DNA of 64,000 bases from Rhabdonatronobacter sediminivivens (GTDB taxonomy: Bacteria > Pseudomonadota > Alphaproteobacteria > Rhodobacterales > Rhodobacteraceae): contig NZ_JACBXS010000003.1 in the NCBI RefSeq assembly GCF_013415485.1, positions 1 to 64,000 on the forward strand, read 5' to 3'. The notes under the pieces were generated by a model that had not been told where the DNA came from, made no database searches, and worked only from the letters and a program-made list of their open reading frames with translations. Numbering within the stretch: position 1 is the first letter of the stretch; each line of letters opens with the position of its first letter. The translations under genes were made by a program, and so were the position numbers. Below, one piece after another: positions 26,576 to 35,016 of this stretch.

Positions 26576-26857
26576 CTCTGTCCTCCCTCTGAGCATCGAC
26601 TTATCGGTATGCACTGTCCTTTTCACACAAGAAGCTTAACAGGTCGATTGCACAATTAAACGGCGATTTTGAAATTCCTTGCCGCGCGCCTGCCCCCGAA
26701 CTGGGTTCAGCCGGATCATTCGATTTTGCCAGAAACTTGCCACAATCCCGGTTCACCCGCCCCAAAACAGCCTGAAACGGCGGGTATGACATTCTCTGAA
26801 GTCCTGTTTTCACGCGTGGGTCGCTGCGGCCCTTGCTGTCGGATGAGGTTAGTATTG

Positions 26858-28717
26858 ATGGACATTCTGCGTATGGTCAAACGGCAGATCAGATCACGCC
26901 TTCGGCATGCCCCGGACGTCCTGCGGCGCGAGGATGGCAGCATCATGGTGCTGGGTCTGGTCTTCTTCATCCTGATCCTGATGGTTGGCGGCATCTCCGT
27001 CGATCTGGTGCGATATGAACAGAAACGCACGCAATTGCAGTCACTTGCAGACCGTGCCGCGCTTGCGGCGGCCAGCCTGACCCAGCCCCAGGACATGGAG
27101 GATGTGGTCCGCGACTATTTCGAGCGTGAGGGGCTTCTGGAGTATCTGGTCCGCGTGGATACCAGCGAACAAACCCTGAACGCGCGCAATGTGCAGGTGG
27201 TCACGCGGGCGGCAGTGCCGGCCTATTTCTCGCGCCTGATCGGGATGACCCGCTACGAATCGCCCGTTGTCAGCCGCGCCGAGGAACGCATCACCGATGT
27301 CGAGGTGACGATGGTTCTGGACCTGTCGAATTCCATGAACCAGTTCAACCGCATCGAAAACCTGCGCATCGCCGGAGAGGATTTCATCGATACGCTCTAT
27401 CAGGACGCGCAGGATGACCAGATTTCGGTGTCCATCGTCCCCTACACGGGGCAGGTGAATGCCGGGCATGATCTTCTGTCCTATTACAACACCACCCATG
27501 ATCAGCCCTATTCCGCCTGTGTGCTGTTCAACAACAATTCCTATGACAATCTTGAACTGTCCCAGTCGGCCACGCTGACCGGGGCGGGGCATTTCGACCC
27601 CTGGCACATGTCCCGGTTCGACCTGATGTCCTTTTGCCCCACGCATCCGGGCGGCATCCGCGGCTCCATGAGCACCTGGGCCTTCAACAACTATGTGTCA
27701 TCGCAGGGCCTGACGGCGGATGATTTCGAACCGGAGGATGTGGACACCGCCGAGATCATGGTCATGCAGGATGATCCGGACGTTCTGCGCCGCCGCCTGC
27801 GCAGCCTGATCGCCGATGGCAACACTTCGATCGAGATCGGCATGAAATGGGCCGCCGCGCTGATGGATATGTCCTCCAGCAACATCGTCAACGACATGAT
27901 CAGCCAGAACCTGGTCAATGCAAGCTTCGATGACCGCCCCTTTGAATATGAAGACCCGGAATCGATCAAGACCGTGGTCCTGATGACCGATGGCGAAAAC
28001 TGGGACGAATGGCGCATGACCAACCAGTTCAAGCAGGGGCCTTCGGGTGTCTGGCACAGCTTCCAGCGGCCATCGAATGCGAACACGCTGATCTCGCAGC
28101 TTGTCGCCGAAGGGGCCAACGGGACGCAGTTCGAGTTCCCTGACAAGCCCTGGGCCAATCCATCAAGCGCGCGCCTCTCGGTCCGTCATCCGAATCCGGA
28201 CTGGAATCAGGGCAATTTCTACATCCCTGACCGGGTGGAGAACCCCATGAACCGCACCTGGTCAAACATGCCGGACCGCTGGGACAGCAATTGCACCGAA
28301 TATGGCCCATCGATGCATAGCAGCCGGCGCACGGCCTTCCGCTTCTACGCCTGCAACGACTGGATCATCCAGGAGCTGGACTACCGTGAGCTTTGGGCCA
28401 CATTCCCGGTGCGCTGGGTGGGGGCGTATCTCTATCACTACCCGGGGATCCAGAACTACTGGAACTGGCTGGACCAGCGCATCACCTCGTCGCCCCCGGG
28501 GCCAAAGGATGAGCGTCTGTTCCGGATCTGCGACCGGCTGCGCGAACAGAACGTGCGCGTCTATGCCGTGGCCTTCGAAGCACCGCCCAACGGGGTCGAG
28601 GCCATGCGCCGCTGCGCCTATTCCGAAAACTACTTCTTCGATGTGAACGGGCTGGAAATTCAGCAGGCCTTTCGCACCATTGCCGGCAGCATCCAGCGGT
28701 TGAGGTTGCTCGAATGA
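26858..28717 (+). CDS. TadG-like protein with VWA domain
   Basis: 619 residues. N-terminal Tad-type segment RREDGSIMVLGLVFFILILMVGGISVDLVRYEQKR (one transmembrane helix after a short cytoplasmic tail), then an extracytoplasmic VWA domain with MIDAS VLDLSNSMNQF (Asp155, Ser157, Ser159) and VLMTDGENWDEW. This is the TadG arrangement associated with Flp/Tad pilus assembly. First of three genes with 4-base overlaps. Start MDILRMVKRQ is preferred: GAGG nine bases before it, whereas the upstream frame lacks resemblance. No tad ATPase or secretin is in the window. Confidence 0.85.
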   Translation: MDILRMVKRQIRSRLRHAPDVLRREDGSIMVLGLVFFILILMVGGISVDLVRYEQKRTQLQSLADRAALAAASLTQPQDMEDVVRDYFEREGLLEYLVRVDTSEQTLNARNVQVVTRAAVPAYFSRLIGMTRYESPVVSRAEERITDVEVTMVLDLSNSMNQFNRIENLRIAGEDFIDTLYQDAQDDQISVSIVPYTGQVNAGHDLLSYYNTTHDQPYSACVLFNNNSYDNLELSQSATLTGAGHFDPWHMSRFDLMSFCPTHPGGIRGSMSTWAFNNYVSSQGLTADDFEPEDVDTAEIMVMQDDPDVLRRRLRSLIADGNTSIEIGMKWAAALMDMSSSNIVNDMISQNLVNASFDDRPFEYEDPESIKTVVLMTDGENWDEWRMTNQFKQGPSGVWHSFQRPSNANTLISQLVAEGANGTQFEFPDKPWANPSSARLSVRHPNPDWNQGNFYIPDRVENPMNRTWSNMPDRWDSNCTEYGPSMHSSRRTAFRFYACNDWIIQELDYRELWATFPVRWVGAYLYHYPGIQNYWNWLDQRITSSPPGPKDERLFRICDRLREQNVRVYAVAFEAPPNGVEAMRRCAYSENYFFDVNGLEIQQAFRTIAGSIQRLRLLE

Positions 28718-29274
28718 CCAGGATTGCACGCTTTCTCCGCGCTCTGCGCCGCGCACCCCGGGATCTGCTGCGCAGACAGGACGGTTCGGCCCAGGTTGAA
28801 TTCGTGATCATGGTGCCGCTGCTGTTTTCCGTCTTCTTCATGGGGGTCGAAGCCGGGGTGCTGCAAATGCGCCAGGTGATGCTGGACCGGGCCCTGGACC
28901 TGACCATCCGCGACCTGCGCCTGGGACGGCTGGGCAGTGAACCGCAACATGACGAGGTTCGCCGGGCAGTCTGCGACCATTCCTTCCTGATCCCCAATTG
29001 CAACGACAATCTGGCCCTGGAACTGACCGGGATCAACCTGGCGGGCTGGGCGCCGCCACAGGCCGATATCGAATGCGTTGACCGAGAGCTTGACATCATG
29101 CCGGTCAACACCTTCACCCAGGCTGGCGACGTCCGGCCAACGCTTGTGCGTGCCTGCCTGATCGTGGACCTGATCTTTCCAACCAGTCGGCTTGGCCTGC
29201 GCCTGTCAACGGATTCGCAGGGCGGGTTCCGCATGATCGCCGCGTCCTTCTACATCAACGAGCCCGGAGCATGA
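28714..29274 (+). CDS. TadE-like pseudopilin/assembly protein
   Basis: 186 residues: a basic N-terminus, the TadE motif QDGSAQVEFVIMVPLLFSVFFMGVEAGVL (transmembrane helix with conserved Glu), then an extracytoplasmic Cys-containing domain. Overlaps the preceding stop by ATGA. TadE-type proteins are minor pseudopilins processed at the G/S-A-x-x-x-E boundary; GSAQVE fits. Confidence 0.82.
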   Translation: MTRIARFLRALRRAPRDLLRRQDGSAQVEFVIMVPLLFSVFFMGVEAGVLQMRQVMLDRALDLTIRDLRLGRLGSEPQHDEVRRAVCDHSFLIPNCNDNLALELTGINLAGWAPPQADIECVDRELDIMPVNTFTQAGDVRPTLVRACLIVDLIFPTSRLGLRLSTDSQGGFRMIAASFYINEPGA

Positions 29275-29966
29275 CCATGCGCCAGTATCTGTCAGACCTC
29301 TTGCGCCGCTATGGCCGTGACGACAGCGGCGCCATCACGGCCGAAACAGTCATCATCCTGCCCGTGGTGTTCTGGGCCTTCATGGCCACCTTTGTCTATT
29401 TTGATGCCTTTGCCGCGCGCACGGACAGCCAGCGCGCCGCGTATACGGTGTCCGACTCCATCGGCCGCCAGCAGTTCACGCCGATCACCCCGGAAGAGAT
29501 CGACAGCTACAACCGGATCTTTTCCTATCTGTCCGGGGGGCAGCCGCGCACCAATCTCCGGGTGACCTCGGTCATCTGGAACCCCATCATCGAACAATAT
29601 GAAGTCGTGTGGTCCTACGGCACAAACAGCCTTGAGCCGCTGACCGACACGGACCTGACCCCGCAAGTGATCGAGCGCTTCCCCGTGCTTCCGACGCGGG
29701 AATCGATCTATATTGTCGAAACCATGGTGGATTTCGTGCCCATCATGCGCTCGCTGCCGCTGGTTGGCCGAGTGCTGGACCGCCAGGTCCTGCGGCAGTT
29801 CATCGTTGCCCGGCCGCGCTTTGCCCCGCAGCTTCAATTCGACGACGGAACCGGCGTCATCGGGACCACCTTCCCCACCTGTGATGACCCGGGCGCACTG
29901 TGCAATACCGACAATCCGACTTTCGATGACGATGACACGCTTTCGGAACTGAACACCAACAACTGA
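29271..29966 (+). CDS. TadE-family protein
   Basis: 231 residues. DDSGAITAETVIILPVVFWAFMATFVYFDAFAARTDSQR is a second TadE-like N-terminus; the C-terminal part is acidic (DDDDTLSELNTNN) and holds a short Cys pair (CDDPGALC). Overlaps the preceding stop by ATGA. Together the three genes look like one Tad-type secreted or anchored complex. It ends 13 bases before the convergent TetR gene. Confidence 0.8.
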   Translation: MTMRQYLSDLLRRYGRDDSGAITAETVIILPVVFWAFMATFVYFDAFAARTDSQRAAYTVSDSIGRQQFTPITPEEIDSYNRIFSYLSGGQPRTNLRVTSVIWNPIIEQYEVVWSYGTNSLEPLTDTDLTPQVIERFPVLPTRESIYIVETMVDFVPIMRSLPLVGRVLDRQVLRQFIVARPRFAPQLQFDDGTGVIGTTFPTCDDPGALCNTDNPTFDDDDTLSELNTNN

Positions 29967-29979
29967 CCACAGACTGCGG

Positions 29980-30573
29980 TCACCGGACCGGGGACACGGC
30001 CTTGCGCGTCATGTCCCAGTAGATGCCCTCGACCGTCTGCAAGCTCAGCCGACCGCCCTCGCGGTACCAGGTATTCACGCCGGTCAGCATGGCAATCAGC
30101 GCCAATGTCGCCAGCTTCGTATCCGGCACATCAAGGACCCCTTCGGCCATGCCGTCGCGCAGGATGGTTTCCAAACGGTCCTCATAGGCGCGGCGCAACC
30201 CTTCGATGACGCGGAAATTCCCGGGCTCCAGGTTCCGCAACTCCATGTAGGAGACAAAGACCTCATCCGCGCGCGCAGCGTGATGGCGGATATGAAACCG
30301 GGTGAACTGCTCCAGCCGCTCCAGCGCCGTTTCCCGGGGCGGCAGGGCGTCAAGAGCCTCCAATACGCCGCGCATATGGTCCTGCATCAGATCGAACAGC
30401 AGCGACTGCTTGTCAGGGGTATAGAGATACAGCGCCCCCGCCTGCACACCCACCTCAGCCGCGATCTGACGCATCGAAACCGCGGCAAACCCTTCGCGCG
30501 CAAACAGCCGCAGCGCCGCAGCGCGCACGCGCGGTCCGGTGATATCAGATCGGGATCCGGGCTTTCGGGCCAT
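29980..30573 (-). CDS. TetR/AcrR-family transcriptional regulator
   Basis: 197 residues from MARKPGSRSDITGPRVRAAALRL (30573); a longer frame to 30726 is possible, and neither has a strong ribosome-binding site. N-terminal helix-turn-helix FAREGFAAVSMRQIAAEVGVQAGALYLYTP, then an all-alpha ligand domain. The target is unknown; it faces the small lipoprotein gene divergently. Confidence 0.85.
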   Translation of the reverse strand: MARKPGSRSDITGPRVRAAALRLFAREGFAAVSMRQIAAEVGVQAGALYLYTPDKQSLLFDLMQDHMRGVLEALDALPPRETALERLEQFTRFHIRHHAARADEVFVSYMELRNLEPGNFRVIEGLRRAYEDRLETILRDGMAEGVLDVPDTKLATLALIAMLTGVNTWYREGGRLSLQTVEGIYWDMTRKAVSPVR

Positions 30574-30685
30574 GACAGGACCATGCCCCCCATTGCGCAC
30601 CACGCGCAAGCCGATAGCGCCCTGCGCTTGCACAGCAACGGGCGCTGACATAGGCTTCGCACCGGGTATGGAGGCAGGGAACAGG

Positions 30686-30988
30686 ATGCGGTCCGGACTG
30701 CAAAAGATGGGCGCCACGGCCGTCATTACGGCGCTGCTGGCCGGGTGTTTCGCGCCAACGCATCTCCCGCCCGAAGACCCCGCCGCACGGGATCTTCCAA
30801 CACCTGAACTCCTGCCGCTGTCCAGGGTCGTGGCCCAGGCCCGCGCTCAGGAGGGCGCACCTGACATGGCCGCAGGGATCGAAGCCCGCGCCGCCTCGTT
30901 GAACGCCCGCGCCGCCCGATTGCGCGCAACATCGCTGACCCAGGCCGAACGCGACGCCATGACCGGGATGCAGGCGCGGCACAGATAA
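30686..30988 (+). CDS. Small lipoprotein of unknown function
   Basis: 100 residues: MRSGLQKMGATAVITALLAGC, an N-terminal signal with lipobox LLAGC, then a mature Ala/Arg-rich helical part (AAGIEARAASLNARAARLRAT). Start at 30686; upstream in-frame codons add no signal features. Function not recognised. Confidence 0.6.
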   Translation: MRSGLQKMGATAVITALLAGCFAPTHLPPEDPAARDLPTPELLPLSRVVAQARAQEGAPDMAAGIEARAASLNARAARLRATSLTQAERDAMTGMQARHR

Positions 30989-31011
30989 CTTGCCGACCGA
31001 TCGCAATGCCA

Positions 31012-31088
31012 CTGTCCGGCGCCCTGCGCCGGACAGCGCCCGCCGTCGGCGCGCAGGGTGGGCGGGTGGGCGCGGCGCGGGGGCGCTT
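31012..31088. repeat. Intergenic hairpin element C (tandem hairpins, G4 loop)
   Basis: First stem CTGTCCGGCGC/GCGCCGGACAG (31012-31036, loop CCT). The second hairpin starts with AGCGCCC and ends with GGGGGCGCT, its arms only partly complementary; its loop carries GCGCGCA and GGGTGGGCGGGTGGG (31056-31070), four GGG runs with one-base spacers. Between the convergent lipoprotein and caspase-fold genes. Confidence 0.82.
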
Positions 31089-31110
31089 CCTGCCCCGCTC
31101 GCCGCAGCTG

Positions 31111-32775
31111 TCAGTCGAACAGACGGAAAACGGCGCCGCGTATCAGCCCGTCGATCACCGCACTGGTGACGTAACCGGTGGGCGTCATGCCGTTATCCTC
31201 CTGCCAATCGGCCAGGGCGGCGCGCGTGTTGGCATCGAAACTGCCGTCGACAGCGCCGGGATCATACCCTTCGCCGCGCAGCTGCCGCTCGATCAGCACC
31301 CGGGTCATCTGGCCCAGGGCCAGCGCCTGCTCCGCGTCCCGGTCGCGGTCGACAAGCTCGGGCGAGACCCCTGGGTCAGGTTGCGGTTCAGGCGCGGGGC
31401 GCGCCGCCTCGCGCAACTCCTCCAACCGGCTGCGCGCGCTTGCGGCATTGTCCCCCTCGGGCCAATCCGCCAGAAAGCTCTCATAGGCGGCAATACTGTC
31501 GATGGCACGGGCATCGGCCCAGGCGGCGCGTTCACGCTCGGCGCGGGCACGGGCGCGCTCGGCCTCTATCGAACCGATGCGTTCGCGCGCCAGCTCGGCG
31601 AAAATCCCCTGCGGGTAGCGGTTGAGATACGCGCGCAACCCGGCCTCGTCGCCCGCAGCCCCGGTTTCAGCCCAGAAAGCGCGGTCGCGCTGCTCCTCGG
31701 CGGCGCGGCGCTCACGTTCCTCGGCCTCGATCTCGGCGGCGCGGCGCGCGGCCTGGGCGTTGAGTTGAAATATCTGGTCCCGGGTGATGAAACCCGTGTC
31801 CTCGTACCCGTTCTGGGCCTGCCACAGCCGAATTGACCCGCGGGTGCCCGGGCCAAAGATACCGTCGATGCCGCGGGTGTTGAAGCCCAACAAGGTCAGG
31901 TCCCGCTGAATCGCGCGGCGTTCGTCCCGGGTCAGGCCCAGCGCGTCCTCGATGGTTTCGGGGGTCGTCTCCAGCGCCTCGATGGCGCTGCGGGCAGCCT
32001 CGACGAAACCGCCCGAGGGAAAGGCTTCCAGATAGGCGTCATAGGCTTCGACCGTGTCGGCGTCCTCGGCCTCGGCCCAGGCGCGGCGGTCAGCCTCCTG
32101 CGCGGGCTCGAACCCTTCGGGCAGAAAGGTCAGGAAGGGCGGATCGAAACCTTCGATGGACAGGGTCCGGGTCTGGCGCACGACACCGCCCAGATTGGTG
32201 CCGGGCACCATGGCTTCGCGCACGAAGGCCGTGATCTGGCCCACGGGTCCGCGCACCAGGCTGACGCCCTGGGGCACGTCGATCCGGTCCGGCAGGCCAC
32301 CGGTCAGCCCGTCGCCGGGGCTGCCCGGAAAACTGCCCTCTGCCAGCGCCACCACGGCACCGCCCTGGATACGCGATGCCACCGACAACACGGTTTCCAG
32401 CCGCACCCCGTCATTATCCACGGTAGCCAGATCCGGGCTTTCGGCTTCAGTGCCCATCAGCCACACGCTCTGTTCCCCGTGCAGCATGTGACCGGCAAAG
32501 ACGATCACCACCCGTTCGCGCTGCTGCTGGCGCAGGTTGCGCGACAGGCGCGACAGGGCGCCGCGGATCTCGGCGGCGCTCAGATCACTTGTGGTTTCCA
32601 CATCGAACCCTGCGGCCCGCAGGCGGGTCTCGGCGGCCAGCACCTGCCCTGCACCGCGCGCATCGCGCAGGGTCTCATAATCCTCGTTGGCGATGATCAG
32701 CACCAGCCCGGCCGCCGACGCCGGAAGCGACAAGGCCAGCGAGACAGCGCAGACCGACAGGAACCGAACAAGCAT
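31111..32775 (-). CDS. Caspase-fold protein with two peptidoglycan-binding domains
   Basis: 554 residues, signal peptide (LSVCAVSLALSLPASA). Caspase p20-like domain (GLVLIIANEDYETLRDARGAG, VIVFAGHMLHGEQSVWLMG with His96) but no Cys in the expected catalytic region: the only Cys is in the signal peptide, so the domain looks enzymatically dead. Then three related helical segments (AYDAYLEAFPSGGFVEAARS, GLRAYLNRYPQGIFAELARE, AYESFLADWPEGDNAASARS), and two peptidoglycan-binding domains around 285-335 and 495-550. Periplasmic cell-wall-bound scaffold is inferred. Confidence 0.85.
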   Translation of the reverse strand: MLVRFLSVCAVSLALSLPASAAGLVLIIANEDYETLRDARGAGQVLAAETRLRAAGFDVETTSDLSAAEIRGALSRLSRNLRQQQRERVVIVFAGHMLHGEQSVWLMGTEAESPDLATVDNDGVRLETVLSVASRIQGGAVVALAEGSFPGSPGDGLTGGLPDRIDVPQGVSLVRGPVGQITAFVREAMVPGTNLGGVVRQTRTLSIEGFDPPFLTFLPEGFEPAQEADRRAWAEAEDADTVEAYDAYLEAFPSGGFVEAARSAIEALETTPETIEDALGLTRDERRAIQRDLTLLGFNTRGIDGIFGPGTRGSIRLWQAQNGYEDTGFITRDQIFQLNAQAARRAAEIEAEERERRAAEEQRDRAFWAETGAAGDEAGLRAYLNRYPQGIFAELARERIGSIEAERARARAERERAAWADARAIDSIAAYESFLADWPEGDNAASARSRLEELREAARPAPEPQPDPGVSPELVDRDRDAEQALALGQMTRVLIERQLRGEGYDPGAVDGSFDANTRAALADWQEDNGMTPTGYVTSAVIDGLIRGAVFRLFD

Positions 32776-32806
32776 CCAAACCTCCGTTCGCGGGGGCGCG
32801 AAAGGG

Positions 32807-34033
32807 TCAGCCCTGATCGTAACTGCGCAGATCCTCGATCACCTTGCCATCATTGGGCAATGTGCCGGGCGGCACCAGTTCGACCTTGCCCCGCAGTTTC
32901 AGCGTATCAAGGACCGTGCCTTCATACAATTTGGGATTGCTGGCGCGGGTTTCGATCTGCACCGTCATCACGTCCATTTCACCGTCACGGGTGGCGATGA
33001 CGCGGGCGCGGTGCACTTCTTCGTGGTGCGAGACGAAGGCGGCCACCTGTTCAGGGCGCACGAACATGCCCTTGATCTTGGTGGTCTGGTCGGCCCGGCC
33101 CATCCATCCCTTGATGCGCATGTTGGTGCGCCCGCAGGGGCTTTCGCCCGACAACACCGCCGAAAGGTCCCCGGTGGCAAAGCGGATCAGCGGATAGTCG
33201 GGGTTCAGCGTGGTGACCACAACCTCGCCCACCTCGCCTTCGGGGACGGGATCGCCAGTGCCGGGGCGAACGATCTCGACGATCACGCCCTCATCCACGA
33301 TCAGCCCATCCATGGCATCGGATTCATAGGCGATATTGCCCAGATCGGCGGTGGCGTAGCACTGGCGGCAGGTGATGCCGCGGTCGGCATACTCCTGCCG
33401 GAGCGAGGGGAACAGCGCGCCCCCACCCACCGCCGCACGGGTCAGCGACAGGCGCACGCCCATCTCCTCGGCCTTGTCAAGGATGATCTTCAGGTAGTCC
33501 GGCGTGCCCGCATAGGCGGTAGTGCCGATATCGGCGGCGGCGCGGACCTGCAGTTCGGTCTGTCCGGTGCCAGCGGGGAACACGGTCGCCCCCACGGCGC
33601 GGGCGGCGCTTTCGAACATCATGCCGGCGGGCACGAAGTGATAGGAAAAGCAGTTCTGCACAATGTCATCAGAACCGATCCCCAGCGCATGCAGGAAGCG
33701 GCCCAGCCGCCACCAGTCATGACTGACGCGCCCGGGTTCATAGATCGGGCCCGGAGACTGGAAGACGTGGTCGAAGCCGCCAAGCGGAATTGATGCCAGT
33801 CCGCCCAGCGGCGGGTGATCACCCTGCGCGCCCACCAGTTCGGATTTCCGCAACACCGGCAGCCGCGCCAGTGCGGCGCGGTCGCGCATCTGTGCGGCAT
33901 CGATATCCGCCAGTTGCGCCCCCAGTCCGGGGGTGGCTTGCGCGCGGGCGATCTGAGCAGGCAGGTCCCGGGCCAGATCGGCGGCGCGCGCATCGGCGCT
34001 GCGACATTCAAGGGGATCGAAAGGCTGTGTCAT
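32807..34033 (-). CDS. Phenylacetate-CoA ligase-like AMP-binding enzyme
   Basis: Adenylate-forming ligase of the PaaK family, 408 residues, which activates an aromatic or other carboxylic acid to its CoA thioester. Family features: GTTAYAGTPDYLKIILDKAEE, CYATADLGNIAYES, VVVTTLNPDYPLIRFATGD and GRADQTTKIKGMFVRPEQV. Last gene of the ABC transporter operon; 46 bases after livF. No other phenylacetate pathway genes are nearby, so the substrate is more likely whatever the transporter imports. Confidence 0.88.
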   Translation of the reverse strand: MTQPFDPLECRSADARAADLARDLPAQIARAQATPGLGAQLADIDAAQMRDRAALARLPVLRKSELVGAQGDHPPLGGLASIPLGGFDHVFQSPGPIYEPGRVSHDWWRLGRFLHALGIGSDDIVQNCFSYHFVPAGMMFESAARAVGATVFPAGTGQTELQVRAAADIGTTAYAGTPDYLKIILDKAEEMGVRLSLTRAAVGGGALFPSLRQEYADRGITCRQCYATADLGNIAYESDAMDGLIVDEGVIVEIVRPGTGDPVPEGEVGEVVVTTLNPDYPLIRFATGDLSAVLSGESPCGRTNMRIKGWMGRADQTTKIKGMFVRPEQVAAFVSHHEEVHRARVIATRDGEMDVMTVQIETRASNPKLYEGTVLDTLKLRGKVELVPPGTLPNDGKVIEDLRSYDQG

Positions 34034-34079
34034 GGCTGCTCACGCGCGGGTTTCGGGGGTTGGGAGGGAGGTATGCGGA

Positions 34080-34928
34080 TCAGGCCAGCCAGCGCTTGCG
34101 GCGCCGGTAGCTGCGCACCTCGCGGTAGCTCTTGCGGCCGGTGTCGGACATGCCCAGGTAGAATTCCTTCACATCGGGGTTTTCACGCAGTTCCTTGGCG
34201 TTGCCTTCCATCACCACGCGGCCGTTTTCCAGGATGAACCCGGTATTCGCATAGCGCAGCGCGACATTGGTGTTCTGTTCGGCCAAAAGGAAAGTCACCC
34301 CCTGTTCCCGGTTCAGCCGCGAGACGATTTCGAAGATCTGTTCCACAAGCTGCGGGGCAAGGCCCATGGACGGTTCATCCAGCAGGATCATCTGCGGACG
34401 TGACATCAGTGCGCGGCCGATCGCCGTCATCTGCTGTTCCCCGCCCGAGGTGTAGCCCGCCTGCGACCTGCGCCGTTCCTTCAGACGGGGGAAGTATTCA
34501 TAGACCAGCTCCAGATCGGCGGCGATCTCGCTGCGCCCCTCCTTGCGGGTATAGGCCCCGGTGAGGAGGTTCTCCTCGACCGTGAGGTGTTCGAAACAGT
34601 GGCGTCCCTCCATCACCTGCACGACGCCGCGGTTGACCAGATCGGCGGGGCTCATGTCCACCACGTTTTCACCGTCATAGATGATGGAGCCCTTGGTGAC
34701 TTCGCCGCGTTCGGAATGGATCAGGTTCGAAATCGCCTTGAGCGTGGTCGATTTGCCCGCGCCATTGCCGCCCAGAAGCGCGGTGATGCCGCCCTTGGGC
34801 ACCTCCAGGCTGACGCCCTTGAGCGCCAGGATGACGTGGTTGTAGAGCACTTCGATGTTGTTGACCTCCAGCAGGTTCGCCTGCGTGGGCTGCTCGGTGG
34901 TGTTCTGCGGCGTTGCGGCGTCTAGCAT
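34080..34928 (-). CDS. livF: Branched-chain-type ABC transporter ATP-binding protein
   Basis: Cytoplasmic ATPase of a hydrophobic-amino-acid-type importer. Walker A GGNGAGKST (53-61), signature YTSGGEQQMTAIGRALM and Walker B ILLDEPSMGLAP. 282 residues, with a basic C-terminal tail (YREVRSYRRRKRWLA) longer than usual. Pairs with LivG. Confidence 0.93.
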   Translation of the reverse strand: MLDAATPQNTTEQPTQANLLEVNNIEVLYNHVILALKGVSLEVPKGGITALLGGNGAGKSTTLKAISNLIHSERGEVTKGSIIYDGENVVDMSPADLVNRGVVQVMEGRHCFEHLTVEENLLTGAYTRKEGRSEIAADLELVYEYFPRLKERRRSQAGYTSGGEQQMTAIGRALMSRPQMILLDEPSMGLAPQLVEQIFEIVSRLNREQGVTFLLAEQNTNVALRYANTGFILENGRVVMEGNAKELRENPDVKEFYLGMSDTGRKSYREVRSYRRRKRWLA

Positions 34929-34962
34929 GGGTTCGGACCTTCGCTTCGGGGGCGGGTGGCAG

Positions 34963-35005
34963 CTACCCCCCTGCGGGGGTGGTGGCGGCCCCGGACGGGG
35001 CCGCC
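34963..35005 (-). terminator. Tandem hairpins after the substrate-binding protein gene
   Basis: ACCCCC/GGGGGT (34965-34980, loop CTGC) and GGCGGCCCC/GGGGCCGCC (34984-35005, loop GGAC) lie between the livJ stop and livF. No T-run, so more likely an mRNA end-stabiliser that raises binding-protein output, as at other transport operons. Confidence 0.5.
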
Positions 35006-35016
35006 GGAGGCGTGCC

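Noticed and set aside
26576..26857. A protein start at 26669 adding 63 residues to the TadG-like protein.
   Set aside because: The added residues lack any secretion or family features, while the ATG at 26858 has a GAGG site and begins right before the Tad motif.
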